Shown: positions 57,983-64,000 of the stretch, piece after piece
Layout: each line of letters begins with the position of its first letter
Numbering within the stretch: position 1 is the first letter of the stretch
Assembly: GCA_040386975.1 (NCBI GenBank)
Contig: JAZKEO010000014.1
Span: forward strand, 26,794 to 90,793
DNA from: M2408 sp040386975
Lineage (GTDB): Bacteria > Bacteroidota > Bacteroidia > Flavobacteriales_D > Crocinitomicaceae
Direction of reading: 5' to 3'
DNA: 64,000 bases
The notes under the pieces: generated by a model
What the model was told of the DNA's origin: nothing
The model's input: only the letters and a program-made list of their open reading frames with translations
Databases searched by the model: none
Position numbers and translations under genes: made by a program

Positions 57983-60238
57983 TTATTTGAATTCCTCTAA
58001 ATCAATCGAAGTTGCACCAACAGTAATTTTTGTTTTAGCAATTTCTTTGTTCAACTTATCGATAATTTTTTTAGACTCTTCTCTATTGAACTGTTTACCT
58101 GCCAAAACATTTAATTCCTCTTTCAGTTGAAACAAAATTGTTGCAGAACGATACGCACTTAGAACTTGATTTTTTGTCAATTTATAAGTCAACATTTTTT
58201 TAGAAATTTCTTCGTTAGTTACTTTAATATTACTCGAAACAGGATCAGTAAATGAATTAATTTCAAGTAAAATTTCACGATTTAAGGAAATTAAAACCTC
58301 GGATTTTCTCAAACGTACAAAGGCAGTGTCCATTTTTGAACTTGGATATAAGCTCATTTCCAATACTTCTGGATCTGTTTGTTTAACCGTTCTTGAACCG
58401 TTCCAAACTCCCATTCCTTGTCCACGAGCAATAACTTCAAACTTCTTATCTTCTTGTAAAGCTTCAAAAAACTGACGAACAGCAACACTGTCGTTGTCTG
58501 ACAACAATTTATCCTTCAATTTCCACTGATCAGAATCAAAAACATCTTCCAAGTGAATCTGTAAACGTGCATCAAAAGTTGGTTTGGCGTCAATAACGCT
58601 GACATGCATCATAACCTCATCAGCTAATTCGGACAAACAATCATTCGGAATTGCCAACAGTTTTACCTCAAAAGGATCCTTTTCTTTCGTTGGTGAAAAA
58701 ACAAATTCTTGCGTATAAAGGTCAAAAGTAGATGAATCTTGAAAAGTATATAAACCGTCTTTTTCAGTATAAGTTGCCCATTTATAACCCATTAATTGTT
58801 TGTAATGGTCTAATTTCGCTTGATAAACAGCTCTTTTGTCAATTGCTTCTTGTTTTTGAATTTTCAACTCAGCAATTTTCCGTTTGTAAGCTTCAAATAG
58901 GTTATATAAATCAACAATTTTTTGCTGAGATTTTTTTCTTGTCTTTTTATTTGAATTTGTTGTAGGATCGTAATTCGTGAATTTTTTTGATTTTCTACGG
59001 TGCTTTTTAACAGCGTGTGAAGCTTTTGAAGAAGTTGTAATAGGCGAATATCCCATATCAGAATAAGCCTTTTCCTCTTTCTCAATTTTCAATTCCGTTT
59101 CTTGTTTTTTCTTCTCATTGTATTCAATCCAATAGTCGAAACCTTTTTTTCCGTGGATCATTTCATCAATTTTTGCGATTCGATCAAATTCCAATTGATT
59201 GATAATACTTTGAAAAGTTAATCCACTTGAAAAAGTAGAATCTGGAGCTAAAAAACGTGTTTCCCCCGAACCAAAAAGGTGGTAAGACAAGCCATTTTTT
59301 TCAATCACAACCGTTGTTTGTTTGTCTGCATTATAGCCCCAAACATCGCAGTGAACAATGGTGTTTTTATTTTTCCCAGCGGTGAAAAAATCTAGAACAG
59401 CAAATTTTTCTGGTTTGAGTGTTTCTTTTTCTGTTTTAGTTCCTCTTTTAATCTCTGCAAGATAAGGAAATAAACCAACCGCTTTTGGTAAACCTTTGTT
59501 CCATCGTCCTTTTTCGTCCTTTTCACGTTCTTCTAATAATCCCGCACTGGAACTTCCATCTCCCGCTGCAATGAGTACATTATCAAATTGTTGTGCGTCT
59601 CCACCAAGTAAAAGGTAAAATTCATTTGAACGCACTTTAACATATTCATTTACAGCTTGATTAAAAGCTCTGTAAACCAGTAATTGGTCTTCTATGTCCA
59701 AAAAATGGAAGGTTGAGAGTAAATCTTTTTTATCGTTAAAACTTAAACTTGGATTTAAAATTTGTTCCAATTTCGGATGTGGAATTTTTCCTTCGCTCGT
59801 TTCTTTAAATGCATTTGGAGGCAAAAGCGGAAGCAATATTTTTTCAAACCGCATGTATTGAACGATGTAGTTTTGTAATTCTTTTTCTCCTGTTCGTTTT
59901 GCTAATAAGACTTTATTTAATTCCCAAAGAGCAATTTTATTTGTCGCCTCAGCAATAATTCCTTTTGGAGATTTTGCAATTTCACTTGTACGAATAAATA
60001 ATTTCTCCGGATTATTGATGATGTTAATTTCAATGGAATCATAATTAATATCCTTATTCGCAAAACGAATAATTTTGCCTTTGTATTCAAAATAGCGACC
60101 AATATTAGTGTCTAAAATCGGACTCTTTTTAACAATATGGTATAAATAGGCTTTTTCCTCTGAAGTGAGTGAAATTTGATCTTGAGAAAAAAAGGTGAAA
60201 TGACTTGTTAAAAGTAAAAATGTAAAAAATATCTTCAT
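57983..60238 (-). CDS. Large uncharacterised exported protein
   Basis: 751 residues, not recognised. Signal peptide MKIFFTFLLLTSHFTFFSQ. N-terminal ~300 residues: SLTSEEKAYLYHIVKKSPILD, helices, NVLIAAGDGSSSAGLLEERE and KGLPKAVGLFPYLAEI; middle: a coiled, Glu/Lys-rich stretch (YNEKKKQETELKIEKEEKAY), a strongly basic Ser/Lys/Arg segment (AVKKHRRKSKKF, NKKTRKKSQQK) and another helix (YNLFEAYKRKIAELKIQKQEA); C-terminal ~230 residues strand-rich (FVRLRKSEVLISLNREI). Monocistronic, next to a T9SS cargo gene but without a sorting domain itself. Confidence 0.75.
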   Translation of the reverse strand: MKIFFTFLLLTSHFTFFSQDQISLTSEEKAYLYHIVKKSPILDTNIGRYFEYKGKIIRFANKDINYDSIEINIINNPEKLFIRTSEIAKSPKGIIAEATNKIALWELNKVLLAKRTGEKELQNYIVQYMRFEKILLPLLPPNAFKETSEGKIPHPKLEQILNPSLSFNDKKDLLSTFHFLDIEDQLLVYRAFNQAVNEYVKVRSNEFYLLLGGDAQQFDNVLIAAGDGSSSAGLLEEREKDEKGRWNKGLPKAVGLFPYLAEIKRGTKTEKETLKPEKFAVLDFFTAGKNKNTIVHCDVWGYNADKQTTVVIEKNGLSYHLFGSGETRFLAPDSTFSSGLTFQSIINQLEFDRIAKIDEMIHGKKGFDYWIEYNEKKKQETELKIEKEEKAYSDMGYSPITTSSKASHAVKKHRRKSKKFTNYDPTTNSNKKTRKKSQQKIVDLYNLFEAYKRKIAELKIQKQEAIDKRAVYQAKLDHYKQLMGYKWATYTEKDGLYTFQDSSTFDLYTQEFVFSPTKEKDPFEVKLLAIPNDCLSELADEVMMHVSVIDAKPTFDARLQIHLEDVFDSDQWKLKDKLLSDNDSVAVRQFFEALQEDKKFEVIARGQGMGVWNGSRTVKQTDPEVLEMSLYPSSKMDTAFVRLRKSEVLISLNREILLEINSFTDPVSSNIKVTNEEISKKMLTYKLTKNQVLSAYRSATILFQLKEELNVLAGKQFNREESKKIIDKLNKEIAKTKITVGATSIDLEEFK

Positions 60239-60314
60239 GCAGTAAAATTAAAACATTAAACTAATAATTCAGTAAGTCAAAAAAGTTACAATCAACAAGT
60301 GATTTTTAATAAAC

Positions 60315-60347
60315 AAAAAAGTCGTTCCAAATTTGAAACGACTTTTA
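60315..60347 (-). terminator. Terminator of T9SS cargo gene
   Basis: AAAAAAGTCGTTCCAAA (60315-60331) with TTTGAAACGACTTTT (60332-60346): long stem, one G-U/mismatch, T run on the minus strand; follows the stop at 60368. Confidence 0.8.
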
Positions 60348-60367
60348 AATTATAATTGTTGATGAAA

Positions 60368-61384
60368 TTATTTTTTCACAAATTTCTCTTGAGAAACATT
60401 ACCATCTTTTTCAATATTCACAAAATAAACTCCTGCGTTTAATTTAGAAACATTGATTTTATTTTCAGAAAAAGTAAAATTCATTTCTTTTCCACTTAAA
60501 TCTGTGATAGAAATTTTTTCTTGTCCGTCAAAGTCTCCTGAAAGTGTCAATTCATCCGTTGCTGGGTTTGGAGAAAGAGTAAAAGTAGATTTACTATTTT
60601 CAGCAATTGCAGCTTGATTCGTTGGTAAAACTGTATTTAAAACAAAATTCAAATCAGATAATTGGGTTGTTCCATTTTGAATTAATTTAACGTTTACATA
60701 AGTAAGTAAAGGCAAGTTATTTCCTGTTAAATCATAATAATCATATTGATCTAAAATTATTTGAACAGGAACTGTAGTAAAGACAACTACTGAAGTATTA
60801 ATTGTATCAATTAAATGATGACGAATTACATTTGTCTTTGTAACTGTTGGACTTAATTTTAAAGTTCCGATTCCATCAAATTTTGAAAATGAATTTCCAG
60901 AAGCTGGATTAACACCTGCATTAGATTGAACAGTGCCATTAAAAATATCTGAAATTTGATCGTTTAAAGCAAAATCATAAGTCATAAAATCCAATCGATC
61001 CGTATTAAACATCATTTTAATAGTCCCAAAAACTGCATTCCCAGTAACATATTCAATTCCTGCTACACTTCTTCCTGAAGCACTTGTTTCCAAGTAAGTC
61101 GTTAATACATTTTGTATTGAATTAATTTTATTTGATGTTGGAAAATCAGTTGTATTAGCATTCGCAAATATTGTATCTAAACGTGTTCCATTTGGTGTAA
61201 ATCCATAAGTAGAATAATCCCATGTAACGCCAGAGCCCACTGTACTAGCGTAATTACTTGCGGCAGAATCAATTAAATACATTTTTTGAGATGCTCCAAT
61301 TGCATATTCATTTGCAGCCGTAAATGATTGTCCAAAAGAAATTCCTGATAATAAGCAAACAGATAAAAGTAGTTTTTTCTTCAT
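60368..61384 (-). CDS. T9SS type A cargo protein
   Basis: 338 residues: signal peptide MKKKLLLSVCLLSGISFGQ, a central region of unknown fold (TAANEYAIGASQKMYLIDSA, TWDYSTYGFTPNGT, FSKFDGIGTLKLSPTVTKTN) resembling other Bacteroidota secreted proteins, and a C-terminal type A sorting domain from about 265: FTLSPNPATDELTLSG, KISITDLSGKEMNF, LNAGVYFVNI, ending QEKFVKK. Exported through the type IX system; role unknown. Confidence 0.9.
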   Translation of the reverse strand: MKKKLLLSVCLLSGISFGQSFTAANEYAIGASQKMYLIDSAASNYASTVGSGVTWDYSTYGFTPNGTRLDTIFANANTTDFPTSNKINSIQNVLTTYLETSASGRSVAGIEYVTGNAVFGTIKMMFNTDRLDFMTYDFALNDQISDIFNGTVQSNAGVNPASGNSFSKFDGIGTLKLSPTVTKTNVIRHHLIDTINTSVVVFTTVPVQIILDQYDYYDLTGNNLPLLTYVNVKLIQNGTTQLSDLNFVLNTVLPTNQAAIAENSKSTFTLSPNPATDELTLSGDFDGQEKISITDLSGKEMNFTFSENKINVSKLNAGVYFVNIEKDGNVSQEKFVKK

Positions 61385-61420
61385 AGTTTTTAAATATATT
61401 GTTTAATAAAATATTAAGTA

Positions 61421-61428
61421 CAAATCTA
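61421..61428 (-). promoter_or_regulatory. -7 element TAGATTTG for T9SS cargo gene
   Basis: Plus strand CAAATCTA, 36 bases upstream of the ATG at 61384. Confidence 0.5.
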
Positions 61429-61501
61429 ATAAACAAAAATAGAAAATAAGTATTAAAAATTAATTAAACTTCCCTTATGTTTTTGTTAAGGAACTTATTT
61501 T

Positions 61502-61509
61502 TAATTTTG
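61502..61509 (+). promoter_or_regulatory. -7 element TAATTTTG for RND gene
   Basis: TAnnTTTG 44 bases before the ATG at 61554. Confidence 0.5.
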
Positions 61510-61553
61510 TAGTTTAAATAACAGTACAAAACCTTAAACGGATTAAACTTAAA

Positions 61554-63827
61554 ATGGTTGGAGAAAAATTTTTTAAACGATATGCCAAGCTTTCATTTAT
61601 CGTAATTGTTTTGATTACACTTGGCTTAGCTGTGTTAATTCCAAGCATCAAGTTTGACTACGATTTTGAGAAATTTTTCTCAAGCGAAGATAAAGAAACA
61701 CAGTTTTATTTTAAGCACAGAGAGATTTATCAATCAGATAATGATTTTTTATTAATTGCTATTGAACGAGAAAAAGGTGTTTTCAATAAAAACTTCTTAA
61801 ATAAAGTAAAGAAATTAGAAGAGGAAATACAAAAAATCAAACACGTAAGTTTTGTTCGATCCATTTCTTCGGAAAAAGAATTATTCCTTCTCACCGGAGG
61901 AATTATAGGACGAAAACCGTATTTTAGAAACGATTCGAAATTAATAAAAGAAGATTCTCTTCGCATCTACGAGCACGAGGAATTAATTAATAATTTAATT
62001 GCAAGGGATGGGAAATCATTGTGTATGTTTATCAAACACGAGGATTATTTACCCGGCAAAAAAAGTACCATTTTAATCGATAAAATTCAAAAAATTGTCA
62101 AAAAGTACTCTTTTGAAAAAACCCGCATCGCAGGGCGAACTATCGCTCAAAAATTCTATATTGGAAAAATGACAACTGAATTACTGATGTTTTTAGCATT
62201 CAGTATCGTTCTTATCATATTATTTCTTTGGGTAGCTTTCAAAAGTTTGTGGGGAATTCTGATTCCGCAAATTGTACTTGTCATGTCTTTGATTTGGGTG
62301 CTAGGATTTATGGTTGTTTTTGGCGAACCAATCAACGTGATCTTATCCATTCTTCCCTCCATCATGTTTGTTGTTACCATGTCTTATGTAATTCATTTGG
62401 TGTCGCGCTATTTGGATTATTTGAGAGCAGGAATGACAAAATACGATGCTTTGAGAATTTCAATCAAAGAAGTTGGTGTTGCAACCTTTTTAACCTCTTT
62501 CACTACATCAATTGGTTTTATTTCCTTGATTGTGATTCAGTTACAACCAATTCAATCTTTCGGAATTGTAACGGGAATCGGCGTTATGCTTGCTTTTATC
62601 ATTACAATTGTTGTTTTACCACTTTCATTCTATATTTTTCCTTCGCCAAGAAAAATTACAGAAACAAAAGATGCTCCTTACTGGAATCGATTTTTGAGAA
62701 AATTGTTTATCATAAATATTAAAAACAAAAAATTAATCATATGGATTTTTGCAATTTTAACTGTCGTTTTTGGTTTACTCACATTCAAATTAGAATCAAA
62801 TAATTACATGCTCGACGATTTGCGTCCAGACGAACCAATCAAACAAGATTTCAATTACTTAGACAAACATTACGGCGGAATCAGACCATTAGAATTTGCC
62901 ATCCATGTCAAAGGAGAAAACGATTGCTGGGATTTAGAAGTTTTGCAAGAATTAAATAAATTGGAAGATTATTTAGTAAACAATTACAAAGCAAAAATCA
63001 ATGTTTCTTTGGTAACTTTGTTGAAAGTCTTGAATCAATCTTCTCATCTAGGGAAAAAAGAATATTTTAAACTCCCTGAAACACAACGAGAAATTAGAAA
63101 ATTAAGACGACCAATCAAATTTGCTGAAAAAGGTCAATTGTTTAAAGTCGTTGTTGATTCTACAGAAAAAAACATGCGAATCAGTGCAAATATACCCGAT
63201 TGGGGAAATATTCGTGTGAAAGCTGAAAATGAAAAATTCAAAAAATTTATTGCTAAAAACATCAATCCAGACTTAATTTCAGTCAAATTTACAGGAACAG
63301 CTTACCTTTTGGATAAAAGTATGAGTTACATTTCTTACAACTTGGTTGAAGGTTTAATTATCTCCGTTTTGATGATTATTGTCATCATGTTAATTGTCTA
63401 TAAAAACTTGAAATTGGTTATTCTAAGTGTGATTCCAAATGTGATTCCTCTGATTATTTTAAGTGGAATGATGGGCTTGATGCACGTTGATTTGAAAATT
63501 TCTACCGCTGTAATTTTTACCATTTCACTCGGAATCGCCTTTGATGATACCATACAATTTTTGGCAAAATTTAAAATTGAATTAGACAAAGGAACATCAA
63601 AAATTTACGCTATCAAAACCGCTTATTTGGTTACAGGGAAAGGTATGATTTTATCCTCTTTGATCGTTTGTAGTGGGTTTTTGACACTTTTATTCTCAAG
63701 TTTCGACGGAACATTCATGATGGGATTCATGATTAGTATCACACTTTTTGTGGCTTTGATTTCTGATATTACACTTTTACCTGTGTTGATTTTGGTGTTT
63801 TTTAAACCTAAATCAAAAAAGTTATGA
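61554..63827 (+). CDS. RND/MMPL superfamily exporter
   Basis: 757 residues with two repeated halves: a first helix (YAKLSFIVIVLITLGLAVLIP), a periplasmic loop (FDYDFEKFFSSEDKETQFYF), then five helices (LLMFLAFSIVLIILFLWVAF, LPSIMFVVTMSYVIHLVSRY with the FLTSFTTSIGF segment), a soluble break, and the same order again (ISYNLVEGLIISVLMIIVIML, FTISLGIAFDDTIQFLAKF, MGFMISITLFVALISDI). This is the MMPL/HpnN-like arrangement, driven by proton motive force and exporting lipids or small molecules; cargo unknown. A single-gene unit, with a short exported-protein gene starting 49 bases downstream. Confidence 0.9.
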   Translation: MVGEKFFKRYAKLSFIVIVLITLGLAVLIPSIKFDYDFEKFFSSEDKETQFYFKHREIYQSDNDFLLIAIEREKGVFNKNFLNKVKKLEEEIQKIKHVSFVRSISSEKELFLLTGGIIGRKPYFRNDSKLIKEDSLRIYEHEELINNLIARDGKSLCMFIKHEDYLPGKKSTILIDKIQKIVKKYSFEKTRIAGRTIAQKFYIGKMTTELLMFLAFSIVLIILFLWVAFKSLWGILIPQIVLVMSLIWVLGFMVVFGEPINVILSILPSIMFVVTMSYVIHLVSRYLDYLRAGMTKYDALRISIKEVGVATFLTSFTTSIGFISLIVIQLQPIQSFGIVTGIGVMLAFIITIVVLPLSFYIFPSPRKITETKDAPYWNRFLRKLFIINIKNKKLIIWIFAILTVVFGLLTFKLESNNYMLDDLRPDEPIKQDFNYLDKHYGGIRPLEFAIHVKGENDCWDLEVLQELNKLEDYLVNNYKAKINVSLVTLLKVLNQSSHLGKKEYFKLPETQREIRKLRRPIKFAEKGQLFKVVVDSTEKNMRISANIPDWGNIRVKAENEKFKKFIAKNINPDLISVKFTGTAYLLDKSMSYISYNLVEGLIISVLMIIVIMLIVYKNLKLVILSVIPNVIPLIILSGMMGLMHVDLKISTAVIFTISLGIAFDDTIQFLAKFKIELDKGTSKIYAIKTAYLVTGKGMILSSLIVCSGFLTLLFSSFDGTFMMGFMISITLFVALISDITLLPVLILVFFKPKSKKL

Positions 63828-63876
63828 GTTATCAATGAGTAGTTATGAGTGTTATTTAACTGTCTAACAATCTATT
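63828..63876. repeat. Short gap with ATGAGT/ACTCAT words
   Basis: Overlapping and after the RND stop: TTATGAGTTATCAATGAGT then AGTTATGAGTG, complementary to the CTCATAACT repeats at 2959 and 39850. Confidence 0.45.
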
Positions 63877-64000
63877 ATGAAACATTTTATTTTACTAAGC
63901 ATCATTTTTACAAGTTTCTTTGTTCAAGCGCAAAGAAAAATCATCAGTTCCGATTCGCTTATTATTACTGGAGAAATTAAAAAAGAAATAAGACTTTCCA
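63877..64000 (+). CDS. Exported protein, truncated by the window end
   Basis: Only the first 41 codons are present: MKHFILLSIIFTSFFVQAQ is a clear signal peptide (cleavage after QAQ), followed by KIISSDSLIITGEIKKEIRLS, a strand-like start. The rest lies beyond the window, so no family can be given. Same strand as the RND exporter, 49 bases downstream, and perhaps co-transcribed as an outer-membrane or periplasmic partner. Confidence 0.75.
   Translation, partial: MKHFILLSIIFTSFFVQAQRKIISSDSLIITGEIKKEIRLS

Noticed and set aside
62228..62722. 164-aa open frame in another phase of the RND exporter gene
   Set aside because: Cys/His/Phe-rich nonsense composition typical of a frame shadow.

Overview
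The window looks like a contiguous chromosomal piece of a low-GC Bacteroidota, most likely Flavobacteriales (a Crocinitomicaceae/Fluviicola-like organism is a guess). Support comes from type IX secretion cargo (C-terminal sorting domains of type A at 31348-32772 and 60368-61384, type B at 27150-29420), Bacteroidota promoters of the form TAnnTTTG, a near absence of Shine-Dalgarno sequences, many secreted or lipobox proteins, and Bacteroidota-style intergenic repeats. No rRNA, tRNA, insertion sequence, prophage or CRISPR array was found.

Layout. 1-10.4 kb: housekeeping genes (prfB, dxr, rlmN, wecB) mixed with lipoproteins and envelope proteins, a Nudix hydrolase, and a probable small RNA with its own promoter and terminator (about 6615-6714). 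10.5-16.8 kb: sppA, three tandem tail-less single-stranded-DNA-binding proteins, an unfamiliar A/T-rich AAA+-type ATPase transcribed divergently from them, then a lipoprotein/hydrolase pair. 17-27 kb: fasciclin protein, M1 aminopeptidase, AlkC-type glycosylase, a LemA/TPM operon with duplicated TPM genes, recR and a secreted protein of unclear function. 27-37 kb: two T9SS cargo proteins around dnaB, a DjlA-like co-chaperone, htpG, radC.

37.1-47.3 kb is the metabolic centrepiece: eight minus-strand genes that together encode uptake and complete reductive breakdown of cytosine/uracil. In transcription order they are mmsA, beta-alanine aminotransferase, NCS1 permease, a yeast-FCY1-like cytosine deaminase, dihydropyrimidinase, beta-ureidopropionase, preT and preA. 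The inferred route is cytosine > uracil > dihydrouracil > N-carbamoyl-beta-alanine > beta-alanine > malonate semialdehyde > acetyl-CoA. The set starts with a TATATTTG promoter and an unusual Shine-Dalgarno sequence and ends at a hairpin terminator. Two copies of a structured intergenic element lie inside it.

47.5-64 kb: NadR-like kinase domain protein, murB, Ppx/GppA phosphatase coupled to an ABC-2 permease, carA, eno, a TetR regulator divergent from a cupin gene with an inverted repeat between them, GNAT acetyltransferase, lysA, a large uncharacterised secreted protein, a T9SS cargo protein, an RND/MMPL exporter and the start of a secreted protein cut by the window edge.

Recurrent theme: several genes (recR, nadR-like, murB, dnaB, the 70-aa protein at 9705) have TAnnTTTG ending only 4-6 bases before the start codon, which implies leaderless transcripts and corrects several over-extended reading frames.
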